A DNA stretch of 64,000 bases, from assembly GCF_900107505.1 (NCBI RefSeq), contig NZ_FNQH01000001.1:1-64000 (forward strand), written 5' to 3'. The position numbers and the translations under genes were made by a program. Under the pieces are notes generated by a model, which did no database searches, was not told the DNA's origin, and saw nothing but the letters and a program-made list of their open reading frames with translations. This document shows positions 33,051 to 41,708 of this stretch, piece by piece (position 1 is the first letter of the stretch; every line of letters starts with the position of its first letter). Source of the DNA: Trichococcus collinsii (lineage in GTDB: Bacteria; Bacillota; Bacilli; Lactobacillales; Aerococcaceae).

Positions 33051-33665
33051 ATGTGGTTAAGTTTTTATAATCGTGAAGCAGTCGGAGATACATTGATGTT
33101 GACGAAAGGGGATATCGCGGTCCGCCAAGAACAGGCCTGCGAATCAAAAGGGAATGTGACGCGCATTTTCAACAATCGTACAAATGAAACGATGGGCTAC
33201 AATCTATTTTCGATTTCAGATATGCTTACGTTAGATGCAAAAGGACAAGTGCTGTTATCAGATGAAGAAGTGGCAAAAGTGAATGCTTTGATCCAATCGG
33301 CAGGTTTCAGTGATATTATCGTTGTCGATCGCTCGCCTAAATTTGTTGTGGGTTACGTCAAGGAATGTGTGCCACATGAAGACTCCGATCATCTGTCCGT
33401 TACGCAAACGGAAGTGGACAACGGAGAAGTACTACAGATCGTCTGCGGTGCAGCCAACATCAAAAAAGGGCAACGCGTCGTCGTAGCCAAACCGGGCGCT
33501 GTCATGCCCAGCGGATTGATCATCTGGCCGGGTGAATTGCGCGGCGTAGCCAGCCAGGGCATGATTTGCTCAGCCAAAGAATTGCAACTGGAAAACGCAA
33601 GCCCTAAAAAAGGTATCCTCGTGTTGGATGACAGCTACACAACAGGCGCAGCTTTTTCCAAATAA
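33051..33665 (+). CDS. ytpR: tRNA-binding-domain protein YtpR
   Basis: 204 residues. An N-terminal DUF4479-type region and a C-terminal EMAP-II/OB tRNA-binding domain (about 95-195: YVKECVPHEDSDHLSVTQTEV, QIVCGAANIKKGQRVVVAKPG), the same fold as the N-terminal domain of PheT. Free-standing form with unknown client. AAAGGAG precedes the start. Same direction as pepA and ytpP. Confidence 0.92.
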   Translation: MWLSFYNREAVGDTLMLTKGDIAVRQEQACESKGNVTRIFNNRTNETMGYNLFSISDMLTLDAKGQVLLSDEEVAKVNALIQSAGFSDIIVVDRSPKFVVGYVKECVPHEDSDHLSVTQTEVDNGEVLQIVCGAANIKKGQRVVVAKPGAVMPSGLIIWPGELRGVASQGMICSAKELQLENASPKKGILVLDDSYTTGAAFSK

Positions 33666-33766
33666 GACTATAGAAATTTAGTCGGAAAAGAAGTACTATT
33701 ATAAAGGAATTCCATTGAGACCGGGCATAGTATTGCCGGAAGCAAAATAAGAGAGGAGCTGACTGG

Positions 33767-34462
33767 ATGAGTCGCTATGATGGACCAAGTTTTTTTCGGC
33801 ATGACCATCGTTCAGGGGTGGAAGGAAGTCATCCTGCAACAAATAAGTATGATTTTCCGAATTACCTAAAAAAAGAGGACGAAGGGCATGGTATCCTGGA
33901 AGAAAAAGGCGATTCTGCACAACCGTCCTCCTATATCTCGCAAGATTTGTTGCATCCGATGGACACTGTCCCGTATATCCGCCACAATAAGGAGGCTTTC
34001 GTATCCTTCAGGGATCAAGCTGTGAAGCCTGCTGAAGATGTATTTGCGGTCGAAAAAAAAAGACTGAAGGACGAAAAGCAGAAGGAACGCCGCACGGAAT
34101 TGGGCATGCACCCTTTCGCTTCCTATAAAAGCAGAAGGCCTTTCCAACTGACAGAAGTACCGGAACCTTTAAAAGGCTGGGAAAACCTGAAAGAAAAGAA
34201 AATTGATTATCGCGCGATTGCGGCATTATTGAAGAAAAACAGCTCAGATCTGCTTATTTTCGAACTTGCGCCACCAGTTGAAGACGATGTGGCCCTGGAG
34301 GAAGACAGCGTGGAAACAAATGAGTTGCAACCATTGGAAGGCAAATCCAAACGGGCTATGAACCGCTCATTATTGGGCATTATGGAGCAAGAACGCTCTT
34401 ATGAAGTTGCCGGGAAATTCGTTCAGGAACCTGCCGATTCGGTAAACCACTCTTATTTTTAG
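33767..34462 (+). CDS. unknown protein at the sftA position, no motor domain
   Basis: 231 residues, strongly charged, no membrane helix or signal. Visible: RYDGPSFFRHDHRS at the start, a Lys/Glu-rich helix (about 90-112), RRPFQLTEVPEPLKGWEN (about 125-142), an acidic segment (about 170-187), and a basic tail. GAGGAG precedes the ATG. In B. subtilis this slot between ytpR and murC holds sftA, a FtsK-type DNA translocase whose non-motor N-terminal region, as I recall it, has a PF..TEVPSPIYG-like motif; the segment here resembles that. The gene could be an SftA N-terminal remnant or a stand-alone lineage protein. No ATPase motif follows downstream. Confidence 0.65.
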   Translation: MSRYDGPSFFRHDHRSGVEGSHPATNKYDFPNYLKKEDEGHGILEEKGDSAQPSSYISQDLLHPMDTVPYIRHNKEAFVSFRDQAVKPAEDVFAVEKKRLKDEKQKERRTELGMHPFASYKSRRPFQLTEVPEPLKGWENLKEKKIDYRAIAALLKKNSSDLLIFELAPPVEDDVALEEDSVETNELQPLEGKSKRAMNRSLLGIMEQERSYEVAGKFVQEPADSVNHSYF

Positions 34463-34592
34463 TCATCGCATTGTAACATTAGGCCGATTTGTGCACAACA
34501 CTTAATGTTGCAATGAAATTATTGAGATGTTTGATATCAAATTTTAAATATTTTTAAGTATTTTCTTAATCTGCGCGTGCTATACTGATTGC

Positions 34593-34704
34593 GATTCAGC
34601 AATTGGACAGCAAGTCATCAGGTCCTAAGCGAATGTTTTGAGACACAAACATCAGTCAGAAGGTAGCCGAAAGACTAACCTTCCTTATTCATTTGGAGGT
34701 AATT
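34593..34704 (+). promoter_or_regulatory. promoter and leader of murC
   Basis: An extended -10 (TGCTATACT, TATACT at 34581-34586) with a weak -35 starts a leader of about 110 bases that contains a GAAGGT/AACCTTC hairpin (34659-34683) just before the ribosome site TGGAGGT. No U-run follows the hairpin. Confidence 0.4.
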
Positions 34705-36036
34705 ATGGAAACGGAAACGATTTATCATTTTGTCGGCATCAAAGGTTCTGGGATGAGTGCGTTGGCATTAATCCTGCACGGGAAAGGCTATCGCGTCCAA
34801 GGATCGGACGTCGAAACTTATTTTTTTACACAAAAAGGTTTGGATGATGCTGGCATCACAATCATGCCATTCAGTGAAGCGAATATTACACCGGGTTTGA
34901 CTGTCATCGCAGGGAATGCTTTTCCTGACTCCCATGAGGAAATTGCGAAAGCGAAAGAACTCGGTTTGAAGGTCATCCGCTATCATGATTTCATAGGCGA
35001 CTTGATCAAGAACTATACGAGCGTCGCCATTACCGGTTCACATGGCAAGACAAGCACGACAGGTTTACTTTCCCATGTATTGGATGGGATTGCACCGACA
35101 AGCTATCTGATCGGCGATGGTACTGGTTTTGGTCGGGAAGATGCGAAGTATTTTGTGTTGGAAGCTTGCGAATACAGACGTCATTTCTTGGCTTATTCAC
35201 CGGACTATGCCATCATCACGAACATCGATTTCGATCACCCGGATTATTACAAAGACATCAACGATGTTTACAGCGCTTTTGATTCATTTGCATCCCAAGT
35301 GAAAAAAGGCGTCATCGCTTGCGGCGAAGATGCTTATGTCCGTGAATTGAAAGGCAGATATCCAGTTACGTTTTATGGCTTTGCTGAAGATAATGATGTT
35401 ATCGCAAAAAATGTCACGAAGGACACGAACGGCAGCCAGTTCGATGTGGAAATAAATGGCGAAATGTACGGTCATTTTGAAATCCCATCTTTCGGCACGC
35501 ATAATATCCTTAACTCATTGGCCATCATCACATTTTGCTGGTTGGAAGGCTTGGATAACGACAAGGTCGCTGCGCAACTGAAGACCTTCTCAGGCGTAAA
35601 ACGTCGTTTCAGCGAGAAATACATTTCGGATATGGTCGTCATTGATGATTATGCCCATCATCCGTCCGAAATCCGTGCCACCCTCGATGCGGCTAGACAG
35701 AAATACCCTACTAAAGAAATCATTGCGATTTTCCAACCGCATACCTTCACGCGTACGGTTGCTCTGCTTAGCGAGTTTGCTGAGTCGTTGGAATTGGCCG
35801 ATAAAGTCTTCCTTTGCGATATTTTCGGATCCGCCCGCGAAAAGAACGGACAGGTTTCAATCGGCGATTTGGCCGATAAAATCGAAAAAGGCGCAACGGT
35901 ATTGAACGTCAATAACATGTCCCCGCTGCTGCAGTTCCATGATGCAGTCGCCATTTTCATGGGCGCTGGGGATGTTCAGAAATTTGAACTGGCTTATGAA
36001 GAACTGTTGAGCCACAGCATACCGACAACAAATTAA
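34705..36036 (+). CDS. murC: UDP-N-acetylmuramate--L-alanine ligase
   Basis: 443 residues. Mur-ligase family: Rossmann-like N-domain ([11 protein letters not shown]), ATP loop [10 protein letters not shown] (about 112), [20 protein letters not shown] and the C-terminal [14 protein letters not shown]. It adds L-alanine to UDP-MurNAc in peptidoglycan synthesis in the cytoplasm. ATG 34705 follows TGGAGGT. Position after ytpR matches Bacillus. Confidence 0.97.
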   Translation: METETIYHFVGIKGSGMSALALILHGKGYRVQGSDVETYFFTQKGLDDAGITIMPFSEANITPGLTVIAGNAFPDSHEEIAKAKELGLKVIRYHDFIGDLIKNYTSVAITGSHGKTSTTGLLSHVLDGIAPTSYLIGDGTGFGREDAKYFVLEACEYRRHFLAYSPDYAIITNIDFDHPDYYKDINDVYSAFDSFASQVKKGVIACGEDAYVRELKGRYPVTFYGFAEDNDVIAKNVTKDTNGSQFDVEINGEMYGHFEIPSFGTHNILNSLAIITFCWLEGLDNDKVAAQLKTFSGVKRRFSEKYISDMVVIDDYAHHPSEIRATLDAARQKYPTKEIIAIFQPHTFTRTVALLSEFAESLELADKVFLCDIFGSAREKNGQVSIGDLADKIEKGATVLNVNNMSPLLQFHDAVAIFMGAGDVQKFELAYEELLSHSIPTTN

Positions 36037-36053
36037 TTCAGAAGAACGGTTCT

Positions 36054-36152
36054 GATTCGCAGATACCACTCCCGTTTAGCAAACAGTGGATGTCCACAAA
36101 AGAGGTGGACATCCACTGTTCACTCCAACGTCCGGGTATCTAAACGCGAATC
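36054..36152. repeat. palindromic intergenic element with GATTCGC/GCGAATC ends
   Basis: Outer arms GATTCGC (36054) and GCGAATC (36146) with AGATACC/GGTATCT next, and a perfect 16-bp inner stem AACAGTGGATGTCCAC (36082-36097) / GTGGACATCCACTGTT (36105-36120). Same outer arms and following ATCATCAC as the element at 17157-17253. Confidence 0.65.
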
Positions 36153-36166
36153 ATCACACACTATTA

Positions 36167-36194
36167 GTCCAGGAATTGCTTCCTGGGCTTTTTT
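36167..36194 (+). terminator. terminator of murC
   Basis: CCAGGAA-ttgc-TTCCTGG hairpin and TTTTTT. Confidence 0.88.
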
Positions 36195-36322
36195 GATGCA
36201 AGCAGGGGAACGGCTTGCGTTGCTTTTTGTAATAAATGGTTTCAAACAGCTAAACGGCTTTTATCGGAACGACGTTTTTGATATGATAGACATATATGTG
36301 TTCAAAGAAAGGAAAAGTGAAA

Positions 36323-36868
36323 ATGGGTCTGAAAGATATAAAGCTTGGGAAATCGATTGATGAAATTCAAGAGGGGGATTCGTTGACTGTCACCGAAATC
36401 ATCGAAGACAAAGATATATTGCTGTATCTTGGGTTGACGAATGACGGGAACCCGCTCTATATTCAACATGATTATTCGCAGACGACTCGGTTCCATAAAC
36501 CGATCGTGCCAACCGTTTTGTTGGTGGGTATTTTGACGAGCAACGTTTCCAAACATTTGCCGGGTCCGGGTTCACATATTGTGGACGTTTCTTTGAATGT
36601 GATTGAACCAATCTACCACAACAGCACGATCACGTTCAATTTTGAAGTGGAACGCGTGGATGAACGCCGTGAACAAGTGACGATCAGTGTGGTCGGTACG
36701 AATATGGATAACGAGCGTGTGTTGGATGCTGAGTTGATTGTAGAGACACCGCGCAAGTTGATTTTTGATGAGGAAGAGAACGTAATCATGAACGAGCGAA
36801 CTGAAGTTGAGGAAGCTATCGATTCTGGAGCGGATTCCATATCCATGACAGCAGACGATTCAGAATAA
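36323..36868 (+). CDS. MaoC-like hot-dog domain protein
   Basis: 181 residues with a MaoC/(R)-specific enoyl-CoA hydratase type hot-dog domain (about 15-150): the DGNPLYIQHDYSQTTRFHKPIVP segment keeps the Asp and His expected of hydratase 2. The C-terminus is acidic. Ribosome site AAAGGAAAAG before ATG 36323; an earlier frame start at 36296 is unsupported. It lies 21 bases before polA, probably co-transcribed, although a link between a hydratase and DNA polymerase I is not obvious. The substrate is unknown; a structural rather than enzymatic role is possible. Confidence 0.8.
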   Translation: MGLKDIKLGKSIDEIQEGDSLTVTEIIEDKDILLYLGLTNDGNPLYIQHDYSQTTRFHKPIVPTVLLVGILTSNVSKHLPGPGSHIVDVSLNVIEPIYHNSTITFNFEVERVDERREQVTISVVGTNMDNERVLDAELIVETPRKLIFDEEENVIMNERTEVEEAIDSGADSISMTADDSE

Positions 36869-36889
36869 GCAGAGTTAGGATGTAACCAA

Positions 36890-39541
36890 ATGACTGATAA
36901 AAAGAATAAATTAATATTGGTGGATGGCAGCAGTGTGGCTTTCAGATCCTTTTTCGGATTGCCGAATCTGGATGGGTTCCGCAACAAGAACGGATTGCAT
37001 ACGAACGCGCTCTACGCCTTCAATAATATATTGGAACGCATCTTCCAGACAGAAGAGCCTACGCATCTGTTGGTGGCATTCGATTCAGGAAAAACGACTT
37101 TCCGTAATGCACTTTATGATGATTACAAAGGTGGGCGTGCCAGCATGCCGTCGGAGTTGTCCGAACAGTGGCCTTATTTCGGTGTCTTGGTCCATGCTTT
37201 CGGCGGCAAGACCTATGAATTGGTCAATTATGAAGCCGATGACATCATCGGAACCTACTCGCGGATGGCCGATCAGGCCGGCTATGATGTCGTGATCATT
37301 TCTGGCGACAAGGATATGATCCAATTGACGACAGATAATATCCGGGTCGACATCACCGTCAAAGGCGTGTCAGAATTGAAATCCTACACCCCGGACGTTA
37401 TCCGTGAAGAATACGGCATCGAACCGAAACAGATCATCGACATGAAAGGTCTGATGGGGGACTCGTCAGATAATTATCCCGGCGTCACCAAAGTCGGCGA
37501 GAAGACTGCTTTGAAGCTCCTTACCGAATATGGCTCTATCGAAAACCTTTACGAGCATGTCGATGAACTTAAGAAAAGCAAGATGAAGGAAAATCTCATC
37601 AATGACAAAGAGAATGCATTCATGAGCAAAACATTGGCTACGATCGATCTGGACTCTCCAGTGACACTGAAGCTCGATGACCTTGCGGTTGAAGGCAAAC
37701 AACTCGACAAACTGACCGATTTTTATCGCGAGATGGATTTCAACAGTTTCCTCGATAAACTGGGCGTGGCTTCGGAAGACCGCTCGGAATCCTTTGAGGA
37801 TATCCATTTCGAAGTCTTGACCGAAATCCGTCCCGAGCATTTTACAGACCGTATGGCACTGTATGTGGAGATGCTTGAAGACAACTATCACGATGGGAAA
37901 ATCCTCGCGGTCAGCTGGGGGACAGATGAAAAAATATACACCGCTTCATTAGAAACAGTTAAATCAAGCCCGGCCTTCAAGGAATGGGCTGAAAATGCCG
38001 AAGCCAGCAAAATCGTCTACGACGGCAAACGGACTATGGTCATGCTGCATTACGCCGGCATCTCGCTGGCTGGTATCGGTTTTGACATCCTGTTGGCCTC
38101 CTACATCCTGAATGCGAAGGACAACAGCAAAGACCTGGCGCAAGTCGCCCAGGAATATGGCTACAACGATGTCTCCTTTGATGAGGCCATCTACGGAAAA
38201 GGCGCTAAAATGGCCGTTCCCGAAGACGCCGTGCTGCATGATCATTTGGCACGCAAAGTGAAAGCAATCCAAGCCCTGTTTGCCCAATTGAACGCGGAGC
38301 TGGAAAGCAATGTGCAAAAAGACCTGTATTACGAAATGGAGCTGCCATTGTCATTTGTATTGGCGCACATGGAAATTCAAGGAATCAAAGTGGAACCGCA
38401 GCGCCTGTTGACCATGAAAGAGGAATTCGCCGGCCGTTTGCTTGAAATCGAAAAAACCATCTATGCCGAAGCAGGGGAAGAGTTCAACATCAACTCACCG
38501 AAGCAACTGGGCGTCATCCTGTTCGAGAAGATGGGATTGCCCGCCATCAAAAAGACGAAAACGGGCTATTCGACAGCTGTCGATGTGTTGGAAAAACTGC
38601 AGGCGCAAGCGCCGATCGTGGAGCACATCCTGAATTACCGACAGTTGGCTAAGTTGCAATCGACCTATGTGGAAGGACTCCTGAAATTCATCAAACCAGA
38701 AACCGGGAAGATCCATACCCGTTATCAACAAACGTTGACGCAGACCGGCCGTTTGAGTTCCGTCGATCCGAACCTGCAGAACATTCCGATCAGGATGGAG
38801 GAAGGCCGGAAAATCAGACAAGCCTTCGTTCCGCAACAAGCAGGCTGGAAGCTGTTCGCCTCCGACTATTCACAGATCGAATTGCGTGTGCTAGCGCATA
38901 TTTCCGGGGACGAGCATCTTCAGGAAGCCTTCCTGGAAGGCCAAGATATCCATACCTCGACCGCGATGCGCGTTTTTGGCATCGAGAAACCGGAAGACGT
39001 CACTGCCAATCTGCGCCGACAAGCGAAAGCCGTCAATTTTGGAGTTGTTTACGGAATCAGCGACTATGGTTTATCGCAAAACCTGAATATCACCCGAAAA
39101 GCTGCTCAGGAATTCATTGACCGTTATTTCGAAAAATACCCAGGTGTGAAGCAATTTATGGAAGACATCGTCAAAGAAGCGAAAGAGAACGGCTATGTAG
39201 AAACGTTATTCCACAGACGCCGTTACCTGCCTGATATCCATAACCGCAATTTCAATCTGCGCTCCTTTGCGGAACGCACTGCCATCAATTCGCCGATCCA
39301 AGGCACTGCCGCCGATATCATCAAAGTTGCGATGGTCCGGATGGATAAAGTCCTTAAGGAAAAAGGGCTTCAAGCGAATATGCTGTTGCAAGTGCACGAT
39401 GAATTAATCTTCGAATGCCCGGAAGAAGAAATTCCAGTATTGGAAAAATTGGTCCCGGAAATCATGGAGCATGCCGTTTCCTTGGCTGTGCCGCTTAAAG
39501 TGGACAGTAACTTCGGAGATAGCTGGTATGAAGCTAAATAA
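36890..39541 (+). CDS. polA: DNA polymerase I
   Basis: 883 residues. N-terminal 5'-nuclease domain (LILVDGSSVAFRSFFG, NYEADDIIGT, SGDKDMIQL, LMGDSSDNYPGV), a central 3'-5' exonuclease-like region (about 300-470) in which the usual acidic DxE pair is not apparent, so proofreading is probably lost, and the family A polymerase domain with DYSQIELRVLAH (motif A), RRQAKAVNFGVVYGIS (motif B) and LQVHDELIFE (motif C). It processes Okazaki fragments and fills repair gaps. First of the repair/replication set polA-mutM-coaE. Confidence 0.97.
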   Translation: MTDKKNKLILVDGSSVAFRSFFGLPNLDGFRNKNGLHTNALYAFNNILERIFQTEEPTHLLVAFDSGKTTFRNALYDDYKGGRASMPSELSEQWPYFGVLVHAFGGKTYELVNYEADDIIGTYSRMADQAGYDVVIISGDKDMIQLTTDNIRVDITVKGVSELKSYTPDVIREEYGIEPKQIIDMKGLMGDSSDNYPGVTKVGEKTALKLLTEYGSIENLYEHVDELKKSKMKENLINDKENAFMSKTLATIDLDSPVTLKLDDLAVEGKQLDKLTDFYREMDFNSFLDKLGVASEDRSESFEDIHFEVLTEIRPEHFTDRMALYVEMLEDNYHDGKILAVSWGTDEKIYTASLETVKSSPAFKEWAENAEASKIVYDGKRTMVMLHYAGISLAGIGFDILLASYILNAKDNSKDLAQVAQEYGYNDVSFDEAIYGKGAKMAVPEDAVLHDHLARKVKAIQALFAQLNAELESNVQKDLYYEMELPLSFVLAHMEIQGIKVEPQRLLTMKEEFAGRLLEIEKTIYAEAGEEFNINSPKQLGVILFEKMGLPAIKKTKTGYSTAVDVLEKLQAQAPIVEHILNYRQLAKLQSTYVEGLLKFIKPETGKIHTRYQQTLTQTGRLSSVDPNLQNIPIRMEEGRKIRQAFVPQQAGWKLFASDYSQIELRVLAHISGDEHLQEAFLEGQDIHTSTAMRVFGIEKPEDVTANLRRQAKAVNFGVVYGISDYGLSQNLNITRKAAQEFIDRYFEKYPGVKQFMEDIVKEAKENGYVETLFHRRRYLPDIHNRNFNLRSFAERTAINSPIQGTAADIIKVAMVRMDKVLKEKGLQANMLLQVHDELIFECPEEEIPVLEKLVPEIMEHAVSLAVPLKVDSNFGDSWYEAK

Positions 39542-39579
39542 ACAAGGAACAAACCGATAAAAGAAAGGAGGGGTTGCTT

Positions 39580-40464
39580 ATGCCGGAATTGCCAGAAGTA
39601 GAAACCATCCGCAAAGGGCTCATCAATCTTGTTGGAGGAGCCGTCATTATAGATGTTGCTGTCTTTTGGGATCGTATGATTACGCCGCCTTTCTCCACGG
39701 AACGGTTCAAGACGGTCTTACGGGGGGAACAGATCCACACTATCGAACGCCGCGGCAAGTACCTGATTTTCTTATTGGACCACTGGGCGATGATTTCCCA
39801 TTTGCGGATGGAGGGCAAATATGAGGTCAGCGAATCCGGTGAACCGATCAAGAAGCACACCCACGTCATTTTTTATCTCGCTGATGGACGCCAATTGCGG
39901 TACCTTGATGTGCGTAAGTTCGGTAAATTCACGTTGTTGCCGATCGAAAAGCGGGATGAATATGAACCTTTCAAAAAAATGGGGCCGGAACCGACCGCAG
40001 ATTTCTTCAAATTGAGCAAATTCAAAAAAGACCTGTCCAAGTCGCATCGGGCAATTAAAGCGGTCATCCTTGATCAGAACATTGTTGCCGGCGTCGGAAA
40101 TATCTATGCGGATGAGTCCCTTTTCCAGGCCCGGATCCATCCTATGCGATCTGCCGACTCGATTGGACCGGCTGCAGCAAAAAGATTGCACGAGGCCATC
40201 ATTGATGTGATCAGCAGATCAGTGGAAGCCGGAGGGTCGACTATCCGGACCTACAAAAACACGTTAGGGGAGGCCGGGAAATTCCAAGTTTCTCTTGCTG
40301 TTTACGGCCAAACTGGTCAACCTTGTCCGAACTGCGGCCATCCGATCGAAAAGATAAGGGTTGCACAGCGAGGAACGCATTATTGTCCGCATTGTCAACA
40401 ACTGCCAAAGACACGTTCGAAGGCAGCGAGCTTCACTGACATTGCGTATAAAGGGGCGAGGTAA
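39580..40464 (+). CDS. mutM: formamidopyrimidine-DNA glycosylase
   Basis: 294 residues. Mature start PELPEVETIRKGL with catalytic Pro2/Glu3, helix-two-turn-helix (QNIVAGVGNIYADESLF) and the C-terminal zinc finger CPNCGHPI...CPHC. It removes 8-oxoguanine and opened purines. ATG 39580 lies behind AAAGGAGGGG; a TTG six bases upstream is in frame but unlikely. Follows polA; coaE follows after 6 bases. Confidence 0.96.
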   Translation: MPELPEVETIRKGLINLVGGAVIIDVAVFWDRMITPPFSTERFKTVLRGEQIHTIERRGKYLIFLLDHWAMISHLRMEGKYEVSESGEPIKKHTHVIFYLADGRQLRYLDVRKFGKFTLLPIEKRDEYEPFKKMGPEPTADFFKLSKFKKDLSKSHRAIKAVILDQNIVAGVGNIYADESLFQARIHPMRSADSIGPAAAKRLHEAIIDVISRSVEAGGSTIRTYKNTLGEAGKFQVSLAVYGQTGQPCPNCGHPIEKIRVAQRGTHYCPHCQQLPKTRSKAASFTDIAYKGAR

Positions 40465-40470
40465 ACGAAA

Positions 40471-41070
40471 ATGAGTTATATATTGGGTCTTACAGGAAGC
40501 ATCGCTACAGGGAAATCGACTGTAGCGAAGCTGTTTTTGTCTGCGGGCATTCCGGTTGTCGATGCGGACTTGGGTGCACGAGCTGTCGTTCTTCCGGGTT
40601 CACCGGGGTTAGCGGCCATCATCGAACATTTCGGCGAAGCCTATCTGCTGCCGGATGGCACATTGGATCGCAAACGCTTGGGGGCGCTGATCTTTTCAGA
40701 TAGAAACAAGCGGACGGAGCTGGATGCGTTGCTGAAGGAACACATCAATCATTGGATTCAGGAAGAAAAAGAGCGTTATATTTCGGAAGGGCACGAACTG
40801 ATCGTGCTGGATATCCCATTGCTTTACGAGGGCGGATATAAGGACAGCTGCGATGCTGTGATGGTCGTCTATGTTCCGGAAGCGCTACAATTGCAAAGGC
40901 TGATGAGCCGTAATCATTTGGATGCGGAGGAAGCTACCCGGAGGATGCAAAGTCAGCTTTCGATCGAAAAGAAAAAAGAGCTGGCAGACTTTGTCATCGA
41001 CAATTCCGGGACAATCGAAGAAACCAAAAAACAAGTCAACGAATGGCTGCGCGGCCGTCTTTCAGTCTAG
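40471..41070 (+). CDS. coaE: dephospho-CoA kinase
   Basis: 199 residues. P-loop GSIATGKST (9-17), [10 protein letters not shown] and [10 protein letters not shown] identify CoaE, which phosphorylates dephospho-CoA in the last step of coenzyme A synthesis. Its position after mutM is conserved in firmicutes. Six bases separate the two genes. Confidence 0.96.
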   Translation: MSYILGLTGSIATGKSTVAKLFLSAGIPVVDADLGARAVVLPGSPGLAAIIEHFGEAYLLPDGTLDRKRLGALIFSDRNKRTELDALLKEHINHWIQEEKERYISEGHELIVLDIPLLYEGGYKDSCDAVMVVYVPEALQLQRLMSRNHLDAEEATRRMQSQLSIEKKKELADFVIDNSGTIEETKKQVNEWLRGRLSV

Positions 41071-41165
41071 TCGGTTGGCGCCGGAAAGACCATCTTTTCA
41101 AGGATTTTGAGCCCCAAGTATGTTATAATGAAGTGATAATAAACGAAAGAAAAGGGGGAAAACCG

Positions 41166-41708
41166 ATGCAATGCCCAAAATGTCACTATCACGGATCGCG
41201 TGTTGTAGATAGTCGTCCGGCTGATGACGGGAAAGCCATCCGACGCCGTCGCGAATGCGAACAATGCCATTTCCGCTTCACTACATTCGAAAGGATCGAG
41301 CAAACGCCGCTGCTTGTCATCAAAAAAAATGGCGCGCGCGAAGAATTCAGCCGTGAAAAGTTGTTGCGGGGATTGATTCGCTCCTGCGAAAAACGGCCGA
41401 TCGCCCTTGAACAACTGGAGACTGTCGTTAATGAGGTGGAAGCTGAAATCCGAGCGCTTGGAGAAAATGAAGTATCCAGCATCGTCATCGGGGAGTTCGT
41501 CATGGATAAGCTATCCAAAATAGACGATGTCGCCTACATCCGTTTCGCAAGTGTTTACCGCCAATTTTCGGACCGTAAAACCTTCCTTGATGAATTGAAG
41601 AACATGGAGAAGAAAAAAGCCCAACAAGCGGCTGCTGAATCTTCAGACATCCAACAATCCGATGCTCCTCCCCACGAGGCAGCCCCCGGAAAGGAAGACA
41701 ATGAATAA
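41166..41708 (+). CDS. nrdR: transcriptional repressor NrdR
   Basis: 180 residues. Zinc ribbon with Cys3, Cys6, Cys31, Cys34 ([27 protein letters not shown]) and an ATP-cone domain (about 48-138). NrdR represses ribonucleotide reductase genes when dATP is bound. The last 30 residues are a Gln/Ala/Ser/Pro-rich tail beyond the usual length of about 150. Start ATG 41166 after AAAGGGGG, with an extended -10 box (TGTTATAAT, about 41122) upstream. Its stop overlaps the dnaB start (TAATG). Confidence 0.95.
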   Translation: MQCPKCHYHGSRVVDSRPADDGKAIRRRRECEQCHFRFTTFERIEQTPLLVIKKNGAREEFSREKLLRGLIRSCEKRPIALEQLETVVNEVEAEIRALGENEVSSIVIGEFVMDKLSKIDDVAYIRFASVYRQFSDRKTFLDELKNMEKKKAQQAAAESSDIQQSDAPPHEAAPGKEDNE

